DNA of 64,000 bases from Enoplosus armatus (lineage: Eukaryota > Chordata > Actinopteri > Centrarchiformes > Enoplosidae), in assembly GCF_043641665.1 (NCBI RefSeq), contig NC_092186.1:26445501-26509500 (forward strand). The letters are read 5' to 3'. This document shows, piece after piece, positions 21,473 to 32,191 of this stretch. The notes beneath the pieces are model-generated. The model saw only the letters and a list, made by a program, of their open reading frames with translations, ran no database searches and had not been told where the DNA came from. A program made the translations under genes and the position numbers. The stretch's first letter is position 1; each line of letters starts with the position of its first letter.

Positions 21473-24466
21473 GTAAAGCATGATTTACATCTCTATGGTT
21501 AGACAAATCCAATCACTTGAACAAAGGCTATGAATCTCATCTTCTCCGTCGGCTTCTTAATATGAGCGATGGGATCCTACATGAACACAGCATTTTCTGC
21601 CACAATAAGGACAGTTTTGGTTATTTCACATGAGAGAATTGTGCCCCCCCCCCCCCCCCCCTTTGTGAATGAGGCCCAATGTCTATATCAGTGGATGGAG
21701 TATGCTTAGTTGTTATTGAAATAGATCTGTTGCCTAGGTGATGTGGTTGAAAGATCTGAAAAAGTGGACCTTAAGTTGGCAATGTTTTGTCAAACTATGT
21801 TTTTGTGGTCAAGAAGAAACTTAGTATTTAGAGACAGCTTGTTTGATTTAAGAGCTCTGCCCTCACTCAACATTTACTGATTTTATGGATGCCCTATGAA
21901 TTTTGTCTACAAAAAAGGAAAGAAAAAAAGAAACATGATTAGTTTGAGTAAATCTAGATATCCCTCAGTGCTTTGAGATAAAACTTGAGCTCTTTGACCT
22001 ATGGTACTGTTCTTTTTATAACCTGTATATGTGTGTTACCTGGATACCTGAGTACTGTTTTGGTGTCTGCGTCAGGAGGCAATTCATTGGATAGACAAAA
22101 ACAAGAAAGGAAATTGGGCAGGGAGGCGGACCTGCAGTGTTTCTCTTCAGATAAATATTTCACCACTGGCTTTCAGATTCCTCTGAATGATTTGATGTAA
22201 AGGATCATCTCTCATCTTATGTCTTTTCTGTCACTCTTTCTTTTCCTCAATACAAACAAACTTTATTTTCCACTATCTCTCTCGCCCCCCCCCCCGGGTC
22301 CCTTTCTTACTCTCTGTTTGCTCAGTGACTCAGTATGTGGTGCTGAATACATATTTACCCACCGCAGTCACAACACTGCCAATCACATTTAGGAGCAGGA
22401 AATGCAGCAGGAACTTATAAAGTCCACACACAGACATACACACTGAGGGATCATGTTCACATACAGTACAATGTGCAGGCAGTTATTCTGTTGTCCATCA
22501 GTATGTCAGATTGAAGAGAAATCAATCCAGCTTGACTATCGCACCCATACATGTTTCATTTTCCTTACTTTAAAGTACTGTACATATGCTTTGGAAGGGT
22601 GCATGGTGTTTCTGAGCAGACACAACACACAGAGAGAGTCAGGCTTTTATTTTGTAAAACACATTTCTTGAACACTAAGCGAGATATCCTCGGTTTATTT
22701 CATCAAGCCTTTGTCTTGTCAAGTTTTGTCCAGCTCTTGTGTTCTGGATGTGAAAATCTACTTTACTTTACTTTCTACTTTGACCAGACAGAGCAAAGGT
22801 ATGGTTCAGACCACTGAGCAGGATACATAGGGGAGACATAAACAACATTTTCAAAAGGTGTATATGGGATATTTACTAGTACTTTATTAATGTGGTATGA
22901 TCTTCTATAGTTGTGTTTAACTACTCTGTGCATTTTGCTAACTTGTAACTGCATCTTTTAACATTTTATCACGATTTTATTAATGTCTTATTGTTGTTCT
23001 GCATGTTTGTATGTGTCAAAAATGATTATAATCAATATTGCTTGTATGTGTTTTGCTGCTTCATGTTGCTCTCATGGCTACATGTCCCGTTGCTCTGCAT
23101 GGCATGTGCACTGAGAATGTTTATTTTGTTGTTGTTGCTGTCTTTATGGCGTCTGTATGTAAATTTCAACCATCACCTCATTGGTTTTAAAACATCTGGC
23201 TAAGCCAGCTGGCTAACCCTGGCACATTTAGAGAAATGTAAACAGAAAATGTAATTGTGCATTGTCCTTATAAATCAATAAATGAAATGAAACTTCAGGG
23301 AGAGCCATGGCCAATAACAAACCTGGGGGTATGTATCATCCAAGTTATAAAGTGTTAAAGTTTTCATACATTTTTCATGGCAGACAATTTGCCTTGAGGA
23401 AGGAAATTCACAAGTGAAACAAACAACTTTAACAATGGCTGTTCTCCAATTGAGGTGTTCCAAGAAGTCATACCAGTGAGCCAATGAGCTGAGCCTTGCA
23501 GAACAGTGAGGGCTGGTCATACAATAAATATGTCAGTTGATCAGTTGCAGTCAATGATTAGCAAAATAAATCGGAGGACATCCAGCCCTTAATATCAGAA
23601 AGGCAAGCTTGAGTATTTCAAAGGCCTGATGTACCACTAAGTTGGCCTGACAAATGAAACTGAGTATTGTCAGCAGCAGTGAAAATGAACGATGTATTTT
23701 TGGATAGTTTCACCAAATGGAAACGTATATATGCAGAAGAGACAGAGGGCCAGAATGGAACCATGAGGCACTCCAGATGTAACTGAAAAATAAAAACATA
23801 CTGAATTGTTATTGTAAAGTATACAAAAACAAATACAAATACATCCATGCCATTGCTGAACCCTGGATGCCAATATAGTTATATGTATTAGTTTGAACAC
23901 ATTTCATAAATTCCTAACCTGACCCTTTGCTAACTGTCCTAATCATTTGCTCAATTTCAACGCTTATATGCTAGTATGTTAGCATACACCTGGAGAACTG
24001 AGAGAAAACAAGAACTGAGGCTAAATGGTAATGGTCATGACAGCTTTGTGCCAGGTATAATTCAAATAAAGTATGATGTCAAATTAGAGTCATGCTTTGA
24101 ACTACAACAGACAATTCTCCCTGTTTCCATGGCAAGTAAAGGTGTTGAGTAATGGAAAACTCATTTGCTCATCTGAGATACTGAGTTATGAAAGTAGACT
24201 TGTCATTTTAAAGTGGAATGTAATACAACAAAACATATTACCATTTTAGTCAACTGCATAATGTTAAAATCCTAGGTATGTTCAATACAGTGGATGAATG
24301 TAGTGTTTGACTTTTCACCAGCTATAGGTAAATAGGTAAATCTAGGACAAATGTATATTACTTTCACAATAAAAACTAAAAAAGTCAGAAATGTCACCTC
24401 CCAAAGGAGATTTTACTGTTTTATGAGGACATTTAATTCCTATAGTGTTAGACATAACTCCCATAA

Positions 24467-24467
<1 letters not shown>
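21473..24467. other. Non-coding stretch with poly-C and possible LINE-tail debris
   Basis: It includes an 18-base C run at 21644-21661 and a 10-base C run near 22288. Bases 23060-23290 end in ATAAATCAATAAATGAAATG and could be a LINE 3' untranslated end, but I have no second copy here for support. The region near 23950-23985 has ATGCTAGTATGTTAGCAT, part of an imprecise ATGCTAAC-type repeat also seen at 34545-34645. No gene is recognised. Confidence 0.45.

Positions 24468-24510
<43 letters not shown>
24468..24510. repeat. (AC)21 microsatellite
   Basis: Longest perfect AC tract in the window, about 43 bases. Confidence 0.95.
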
Positions 24511-24512
<2 letters not shown>

Positions 24513-25574
24513 GACAGTGAATCTGCACCCCCATGTCTGTCTGCAGACTTGCTGCGTCAGACAACACAAATCGGGCCAATGTAGGAACTAACTGTAGTGA
24601 TCCAGTAAATCCTGTCACCCACTCAAACCACCAGACCTGAAGAATCCAAACCACTTTAAGCTATCTACTGGTTGGTTGCCCAATGTCTCAGCCTCTGCGT
24701 GGGACTGTCAGTCCAATTGCAACACATGCCATTCCTGTTTTTCATTACAGCGTAATACTTCTTCTGCAAAATGCAAACAGATGGTTAATGACAGCAGGGA
24801 GAACGAGAGGAATCGAGTGAGAGAAAGAAGAGTAATACTTTGTTACTTCCTGTTGTCAGCAACTATAGTTGAAATAAAGTAGAAGAGAGCAAAAGAGGGA
24901 TAAAGAGTAAAGAAAAGAGTATGAGATATCGAAAGACAGAACGGGATGGGGGACAGGGTGGATGCTTTAACATAGAGAGAGAAAGATTTTGAACAGTCAT
25001 ATATCAAGATTTCCCCCTAATGTTTTGATGGCGACTGGTGGATTATGACATCCTTGGTCAATTATGTATCCATGGATACAGTTTTGGCATAAGGCATGCT
25101 ACAAACTGCTGGAAAACACACACAGCGACGTTATGTAATGCGTGAGCATGGTGTTGCAGACCACAGTCAGACAGCCATGACACAGAAATGAGGAGCCAGA
25201 AAGACACACAATGCTCTCCCTATGATAAGAAACAGAGGGAGAGTGCCACAGCAAATCATCAACATGGGAAATTACTTTATCTCACATTTTAACTTATTTT
25301 TAAGTCACAGAGATGTTATAGATATTGTAGATATTATGCCACATGCACAATTAAGGTGTGTTGATCACTTGAACTCGCATCATCAGGGTAAAAACTTTTT
25401 GGCCATCACAAAGACAGAACTCACCATCATCATTAAGGGAAGCAAGAAGAAGAAATGTTTCATCTAAAGTAAATCTCAAACAATTAGTCTTGTAGTATTT
25501 GTAGAATGGTATATTTATGATATCATGTTTGGGTTATGGAGTTGGGCAGCCCAGTGTCCCTTGGAATTATGTCT
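24511..25574. other. Non-coding stretch, purine-rich in part
   Basis: Bases 24875-24960 are strongly purine-biased. No gene or known repeat is recognised. Confidence 0.45.
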
Positions 25575-25640
25575 ATGTTGGACAATTCTGCACCTCATGA
25601 TTTAAGTGAAGGCCAACAGTCAGTGCCAGTGTCGCAGGGA
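25575..25640 (+). repeat. Dispersed repeat family D, left part
   Basis: GACAATTCTGCACCTCATGA followed by CAGTCAGTGCCAGTG corresponds to 34205-34265. The sequence then breaks at CAGGGA (25635-25640) and resumes at 26210. Confidence 0.65.
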
Positions 25641-26209
25641 TGATGTATTTTTGTAGGCAAAGCTGGAAGTTAGCGTCGCCCTGGTTCCCTCGACAAAAAG
25701 CCAATGGGATTGTTCCATGGGATTTTGGATTATTGCAGAAAATAAGTTCTGTGACAAAACAAAAGTTTATGATACTTATGCATTTTGTTCAGCAAGATAA
25801 TCTTGGAATCGCCAGAAGTATAAAGCTAACGTTAGGCTATAAACAAACTACACCACGGTCACAGGCGGACTAGCAAGTAGATGACTTTCCGTGTTCGGCA
25901 TGAAGACATTAATGTCCGCGACAACCTCTACAGTCTCATTTATACATCCACTTGTTAGCTTTGTTAGCTTTTTTTACGTGACTTAAAAAAGTCAGACCTT
26001 CAGAATTCACGAGTGGGGTATTTACTGACTTATTTTATGTCGTAGAACAAACATTGAAATCTCTTAACCTTGTGCAGACCCTATTTCAGGCATCTAACCC
26101 ATCTAAACCCATTCAAAAAACCCATTGACTTCGAGATGAGGGAACCGGAAGCGTAAAAAATGCGAACTCATTTCCAGAGTTTTAGAACTCATTCCTGCAG
26201 CACTCTATA
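25641..26209. mobile_element. 569-bp insertion splitting repeat family D
   Basis: The block sits between two copies of CAGGGA (25635-25640 and 26210-26215). The uninterrupted relative at 34200-34400 has no such block at that point, so this is a later insertion. The interior is non-coding, includes GCTAACGTTAGGCT and CCACTTGTTAGC, and from memory resembles a repeat common in fish introns. No inverted ends are evident. A solo LTR or a non-autonomous element are both possible. Confidence 0.55.
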
Positions 26210-26420
26210 CAGGGAGTAGTGTGTCCTTTATGTAGCAAGGAGAGTTAGGGTTTGGAGGTCGGGGGGTGGGTGGATGTGGAGAGTGTCTAAGTTTGCCTTC
26301 AGGAGACCATAGTTTGCGTTCCATAACAAACATTAATGTTCACCTTTTTCTTAACTGTAACCACAATCTTTCCCTTACCTTAACCAAGTGTTTAAGTTGC
26401 CTAACCTTCACCATACCTTA
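26210..26420 (+). repeat. Dispersed repeat family D, right part
   Basis: GGGAGTAGTGTGTCCTTTAT resumes the similarity to the copy at 34266, followed in both by an AACCACAATCTT segment. This copy runs on into several CCTTAACC/CCTAACC motifs. Confidence 0.6.
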
Positions 26421-26532
26421 ACCACAGGACACGTCAGGACACTCACATCAAGGTCTTAACAACTGATTACACAGTTTAGTTTGGCGGTGTGACTCTGCTC
26501 ATGTGATGCTCTTGACAAAGACTATCCCTGAG
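26421..26532. other. Short unique stretch
   Basis: Nothing recognised. Confidence 0.4.
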
Positions 26533-26570
26533 CCCCCCCCCCCCCCCCCCCCACCCCCACCCCCACCCCC
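26533..26570. repeat. Poly-C run with (ACCCCC)n
   Basis: Twenty C followed by three ACCCCC units. It encodes the polyproline seen in the frame at 26503-26730, which is spurious. Such C-rich strands are prone to i-motif/G-quadruplex structure. Confidence 0.9.
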
Positions 26571-28805
26571 GAAATACAGTGAGCAGTTTACTGTACAGGC
26601 TTGCACCCCTGGATGGATCCAATCTTGGCAAATAATGCCTCATAATGCTTTACGAGCATTATTTTCAATGCATGTTTTAGTGCAGTGTCCTTTCTATATC
26701 AGTCAAGATCAAGACACTTGTTTAATCTAATAAGATGAGACTTTCAAATAGGTTTAATCAGCTTGAATACAAGGGGGAAAATTACAAATTTGCTCTACAT
26801 GTCATTTTTTAATCATGTAATATGATAGAATCGTGTCAAAGTTTGATTGAATGATAGCTGTGTGTGTGTGTGTGCGCGTGTGCAGCTCTGTCTCTGTCTG
26901 CAAGTGTTTTTGCTTGGTAGCATCATTTACCCTCCTAAGCCTTATTTACAGTACCTTAATAATAGGACCACAGGCATGATGATGCGTCACTGCTACACAT
27001 TAAACACACACACACACATACACACACCCGGAGACAGGCAGAGGGTCAGTTTACATGCGTGGTGTGTCTGTGGTGCATTTAAGTATTTAAGCGTCATAAA
27101 CAACAAAGCCCACAGCAGGGCCAATCACTCAGATGAGAGGCAAAATTGCCCTTAATGAGTGTAAAAGACTGCAGATGCAAACAGCGAGTCTGCAGGCTAA
27201 CGTCAGACACCGGCCTAAACACTGTTTTAGGGCCTGAAATTACAGTTTAGCTGCTGCTCTGTCTACCACCAACACGCCAATTTCAGGAACCTGCAGTGTC
27301 GCGAGCTGACGAGAGTTTATTCATTCATTCTCTCTGTCATTCATCTCTCATTTGAACAGAGGGCGACACATTAAGAGTGGAGCCAATCTTACAGAGGCAG
27401 CCGATTACAGGACAGCTTCACCTCAACAAAAACAGAGGGAAAATGTCAGGTTAAATGAAAAGTGCAACATTTTGGGAAAGATACGTTTAGTCCAAGACAG
27501 TAGTTACGTTTCCGATAAATTGTTGTAAAAGTTTTAAGACGAGGATTCTCAAATTGTGGAAAAATAAAATGTCCGTGTTTCCATCAACTATCTTTATGTG
27601 TGTATTCAAGAGGAAATGGCAAGGTCACATAATAAACCAGTAACTCTGATATATTAGGACATTTTGTTACTGCTTTCCACCTAAAATGACATTTGTGTTC
27701 TCTTTTTTCAGGGTCCAGGGCGGCCTGGATGCAAAGATTAGGGGTCACCCTAATCTGCCAATTCTTGTATATTTTATTTTAGAGTTAGTAATTAGTTTGT
27801 GGTAATTTGATTAAGCACACATTGGTTTAGTATATATGCACCATGTGAGAACAATATAAACACAATAAAGGTTTTAACACGAGCTTTAACTCAGGGCCCT
27901 TGAACAAGAACAGGCCTCAAGATTATGTGATAATGCAGGTGTTGCCTGAATGCCCCTATATTATTTTAGTTTTATTATTGTTGCTTTAGTGGTGCATGCA
28001 GTATTGCCAAACAAATTTGTAATTAATCAAACGACCACACTAATAACCCACTGGCACACAGACCTGGTGCTTTTGGTGCCCCAGGACAGTTCCCCACTTT
28101 TCTCAGTTGATTATTCATATTATTCATATTCTATTTTAATGAATGAACTTATCACTTCTGATCCACCTCACTGTATACCGCACAGAATACGAAGCATGAT
28201 ATAGAGCATATAGTGCACAGTGGGTTTATTGTCTTGCTATGGCTCATAGAAGTTTAAATACGGAAGGTATCATGATCATAAAGACCCCCTATCACCTGAG
28301 GAGAGAAGACGTCATGGTATGGCATTTGGGATGTGCCCAGTCGAAAGAGGAATCTGAAAAATGTTGACCAGCATCAGCTTTGAAAATACGGCGTCAAATT
28401 CTAAGGTGCTGAGGTGTATGTGTGAGTGGGTTTACGTAGAAAACTATGGGGCGGCTGATGTGACGTGAAACATACGGTGTGTCCTGGACTTCAAAATCAA
28501 AGATGAGAAGATGAAAAGATGGATAACAGCGTCTTCTCATTTCATCTGAATGTGGGTAAGATAGAGAACAAGTATTGTGCATTTCCTTGTTCCTTACTTA
28601 CGTTTTTGGAAATGCACTCATTCACTTTCTTTCGGAGAGTGAGATGATCTCTCCCCAAAATGTTGAACTTTTCCTTTAGTGCTCCTTTGAAGATAAACAA
28701 GTAGAAAGTGAAAAAACACATTATATATATTCCAAGTGTGTTACAAGGTCAGAGGAACACAGAGGCACCTTTCCATCAAAAGCCATTATATGCTTATGTC
28801 TGCAC
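26571..28805. other. Non-coding stretch, possible conserved block
   Basis: It holds short (TG)n near 26859-26880 and (AC)n near 27003-27028. Bases 27170-27400 are repeat-free and richer in GC and could be a regulatory element, on composition only. The frame at 27950-28204 has no domain. Confidence 0.45.
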
Positions 28806-28831
28806 GCACACACACACACACACACACACAC
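28806..28831. repeat. (AC)13 microsatellite
   Basis: Perfect AC tract. Confidence 0.93.
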
Positions 28832-29270
28832 TCAGTCAGTATCATATCCACTGCACCTGTGCCTTTGTGTGCCATCACAAAGACTTTTATCAGAGGCTTA
28901 AGACAAAACCTTCCGCCAGTGCTAATCTGTATTCTCTTATCAACAGCCTCCTAAAAACCACAATCATGTGCTTACATCAGCTGCTATCCACTTCATACTC
29001 CCTCCATAGGCTAACAGGAGATAACATTAGTGCTCAGCTATCATTAGCGCTATACTAACACACATTAGACTGTTATTAGTGGTTAGGTAACAGCTATGTT
29101 TCCTCCAAATTGAACTTGAATTGCATTTTTTTAACATATAAAGCAAACACAAAACCTGATGACTTATGATGAAAAATGTCCCATTATGGTCCTGTAGCGA
29201 GGTATAGAGATTTCAGTGCATTTTAGTGTTGACCTTAAATTGACCATATTTCACTTATGAATATTTCTTA
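28832..29270. other. Non-coding stretch before the large LINE
   Basis: No domain is recognised. The true 5' end of the LINE could lie in here, because its first recognisable codon is at 29271. Confidence 0.4.
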
Positions 29271-29700
29271 ATTGGCACCTTCATAGTCAGAAACGTGAAG
29301 TTAGCGACACCAGCGACCATAATGAAATGTATTCCTGGGGCCAGACATTGAATCAAATTTAAAACCGCTGGCTGTAAAATTGTTATACACGTCGGCGGTA
29401 ATGACTCCCGATTATGCCGAGCAGTCGGTGTGTATGTATGCAAAAACTATATTGGACTCCATAGAGTTCTCTGGGCCCCTACCCAATTTGACCAATGATG
29501 ACATGTTTGCCTGCATGTCACCATTCAACTGCTGGCTGTCAAGGTGGCGTCCAGCAATTGATGTGGGCTTTGTAGACAATTGTCAGAGTTTCTGGAGGAG
29601 ACCTGGTCTGATGAGGAGAGACGGCATTCATCCGACTTTGGATGGAGCGGCTCTCATATCTAGAAATCTTACCAACTTTAGTAGTAAACCAAAACCATGA
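29271..29700 (+). pseudogene. LINE ORF1 relic with SGNH-hydrolase (esterase) motifs
   Basis: The first frame reads GTFIVRNVKLATPATI, where block I (normally G-D-S) has been altered. After an in-frame stop it continues to [13 protein letters not shown], which carries the G-x-N-D of block III. A frameshift near 29400 leads to the long frame ending at 29700, with [14 protein letters not shown], the D-x-x-H of block V. SGNH esterase domains are known in ORF1 of several fish L2 and CR1 elements, where they may assist ORF1 function. The loss of block I Gly-Asp-Ser and the frame breaks show that it is dead. The frame opens with TTG at 29380, so that codon is not a start. Confidence 0.8.
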
Positions 29701-29909
29701 CACCCCAGAGTTGAGACCAGGAGGTAGAGTCGCAGTCCTACACGCTTCTCTGCGTTTCCATTAGAGCAGTTACCCACCCAAAACCCCATAAAGACTGTGT
29801 CTGCCCCCCGACCACTTAAATTATGTCAATCAAAAGTAAACAGGAGAGGAGTCATAAATAAAAACCTAAAAAAAGAACATCACCACTGCTATAGTCCAAA
29901 ACAATAGGA

Positions 29910-30490
29910 AAATTAAGTGTGGACTGTTTAACATCAGATCTCTGTCATCTAAAGCTGTATTAGTAATTGAATTAATATCAGATAATCATAGTGATTTACT
30001 CTGTCTGACAGAAACCTGGCTATGTCATGAAGAATATGTTAAAAATTATGCCAAAATGAATCCATTCCGCCGAGTCATATTAATACTCACATTCCTTTGC
30101 AGCCATCTTTGACACTGGATTGTAACTCATTCGAAAGCCTTGTTTTTAGTCTTTCACCCCCAACCCGGAAAGTTCGTTTTATTCGCTCCAGGTCTGTACT
30201 CTGAATTTTTATCTGAATTCTCAGAGTTTTTATCAGGTTTAGTCCTTAAAACAGACAAAGTAATTATTGTAGGTGATTATAATATTCATGTGGATGTTGA
30301 TAAGGATAGCCTTGGTACTGCGTTTATCTCATTATTGGATTCAATTGGCTTCTGTCAGAGGGTACAGAAACCCACTCACTGTTTTAATCACACCCTCGAC
30401 CTGGTTCTGACATATGGCATTGAAATTGAACATCTAATAGTCTTTCCACAGAATTCTTTCTTATCAGACCATTATTTAATTACTTTTTAA
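29910..30490 (+). pseudogene. LINE APE-type endonuclease relic
   Basis: From 29912 the frame reads [11 protein letters not shown] and then LLCLTETWL, the N-terminal Asn and the catalytic Glu motif (E-T-W-L) of apurinic-type endonucleases that nick target DNA. An in-frame TGA near 30112 interrupts it. The same frame resumes and carries VIIVGDYNIHVD (G-D-x-N) and FLSDHYLITF (S-D-H), the C-terminal catalytic Asp/His. The total of about 190 codons is slightly below the usual 220, which suggests a small deletion around the stop where the central block should be. Confidence 0.82.
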
Positions 30491-30569
30491 GTCCTATTAC
30501 TGGACTACGCCATTAGACAAAAATGCCTACACTAGATATCTATCTGATGGTGCTGTAGCTAAATTCAAG

Positions 30570-31290
30570 TGATTCCATCAGCATTGAATTCAATGTCTTG
30601 TCTCAATATAACTGAGGACTTCTATGCTAACCTTAGTCCCTCCCAAATTGATCATCTTGTTGATAGTGCTGCAGGCTCAATGCGACTGACACTCAAATCT
30701 ATTGCCCCTCTAAAAAAGAAGATAATAAAACAAAGAAAGTCAGCTCCATGGTATAATCCCCAAACCTGCAAATTAAAGCAAACATTGCAGAAACTTGAAA
30801 GGAAATAGCACTCCACCAAACTGGAAGAATCACATTTAGTTTGGCAAGATAGTCTTAAAACCTATAAGATGGCCCTCTATAATGGCCTATTGCTTGTCAT
30901 TAATAGAAGAAAACAAGAACAACCCCAGGTTTCTTTTCAGCACTGTAGCCAGGCTGACAGAGAGTCACAGCTCTATTGAGACATGTATTCCTATAACACT
31001 CAGTAGTAACGACTTCATAAGCTTCTTTAATGATAAAATTTTAACCATTAGAGACAAAATTGATCACCTTATATATGCTTCCTTTCGGCGATATTATTTG
31101 AAAACACACTATGCGGATGATACCCAATTATATCTATCGATCACGCCAGATGAAACCAATAAGTTAGCTAAACTTCAAGCATGCCTTAAGGACATAAAAA
31201 CCTGGATGACCTGCAATTATCTGAAGTTAAACTCAGATGAGACTGAAGTTATTTTACTTGGCCCTGAACACCTATATCTAAAGATATAGT
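30570..31290 (+). pseudogene. LINE reverse-transcriptase relic with large internal deletion
   Basis: The linker region is recognisable (NITEDFYANLSPSQIDHLVD, then QRKSAPWYNPQTCKLKQ). A frame break follows near 30808, and the next frame reads NPRFLFSTVARLTESHSSIE. At about 31075 the sequence jumps from RDKIDHLI to YADDTQLYLSITPDE, so the whole of motifs 0 to B (roughly 250 codons in intact relatives) is missing. The metal-binding Asp pair of motif C (Y-A-D-D) is kept. The product could not polymerise. Confidence 0.85.
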
Positions 31291-31447
31291 TACTCTAGAT
31301 GGCATTGCCCGGGCCTCCAGCACCACCGTGAGGAATCTCTGAGTTATCTTTGATCAGGAAATGTCCTTTAGCCTGCCTTTTTTCACCTATGTAACATTGC
31401 AAAAATCAGGAAGATCCTGTCTCAAACAGATGCAGAAAACCTAGTCC

Positions 31448-31770
31448 ATGCATCAGTCCCTTAATACTCTCCAGTTGATCCAGAATGCTGCGGCACGTGG
31501 ACTGACAGGAACCGGGAAAAGAGATCATATTTCTCCTGTATTAGCTTCTCTGCACTGGCTCCCTGTAATATCCAGAATAGAGTTTAACATCCTTCACCTC
31601 ACCTACAAAGCTCTTACTAGTCAGGCACCATCGTATCTTAAAGAGCTCATAGTACCCTATTACCCCACTAGAGCGCTGCGCTCCCAGAATGCAGGGTTGC
31701 TTGTGGTTCCTAGAGTCTCCAAAAGCAGAACGGGAGCCCGAGCCTTCAGCTATCAAGCTCCTCTCCTGTG
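31448..31770 (+). pseudogene. LINE ORF2 C-terminal region relic
   Basis: The frame reads LNTLQLIQNAAARGLTGTGK, ISPVLASLHWLPV, LTYKALTSQAPSYL and later RALRSQNAGLLVVPR, the standard conserved landmarks between the thumb and the end of ORF2 in L2-type elements. It is the best preserved part of this copy, with more than 100 codons open. The 160 bp just before it contain stops (VRNL* near 31340). Confidence 0.85.
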
Positions 31771-32191
31771 TCATATTAGTCATATTTCTGTTATTATTAA
31801 AGATGTTATTGCTATTATTAGTCATATTTCAGTTATTATTACAGCTGTAACTACTATTATTAGTCGTATTTCCAGTATTATTATTATAGTTGCTATGGCT
31901 ATTACTGGTGCTGCTATACATCTCTGCCTGTCTATCTGTCTGTCTCTATAACCCAACCGGTCAAAGCAGATGACCCCCCACCTAGAGTCTGGTTCTGCTC
32001 GAGGTTTCTGCCTCTTAAAAGGAAGTTTTTCCTTGCCACTGTCGCCAAAGTGCTTGCTCATGGTGGGAACTGTTGGATCTCTGTAATAACATTATAAAGA
32101 GTCGGTCTTGACCTGCTCTATTTGTAAAGTGTCATGAGATGACTTTTTGTTGTGATTTGGCGCGATATAAATAAAATTGAATTGAAGTGAA

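Larger units (their letters stand above)
29271..32191 (+). mobile_element. L2/CR1-like LINE, family A, degenerate 2.9-kb copy
   Basis: The order of parts is that of a two-ORF non-LTR retrotransposon: ORF1 with an SGNH-esterase-like domain (29271-29700), APE endonuclease (29910-30490), linker and reverse transcriptase (30570-31290), the C-terminal region after the polymerase (31448-31770), and a 3' untranslated end with (ATT)n and (CTGT)n runs finishing in ATTGAATTGA. In-frame stops, frameshifts and loss of most of the polymerase core make it inactive. Its 3' end is nearly the same as those at 38100-38676 and 63165-63745. It is probably L2, since the esterase ORF1 and the short-repeat tail fit that clade, but CR1 is not excluded. 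Confidence 0.88.

Noticed and set aside
23060..23290. Possible LINE 3' untranslated end
   Set aside because: The tail-like ATAAATCAATAAATGAAATG is suggestive, but there is no second copy or coding motif in the window to support it.
26503..26730. Polyproline ORF
   Set aside because: The proline run is encoded by the poly-C/(ACCCCC)n tract, and the rest has no domain.
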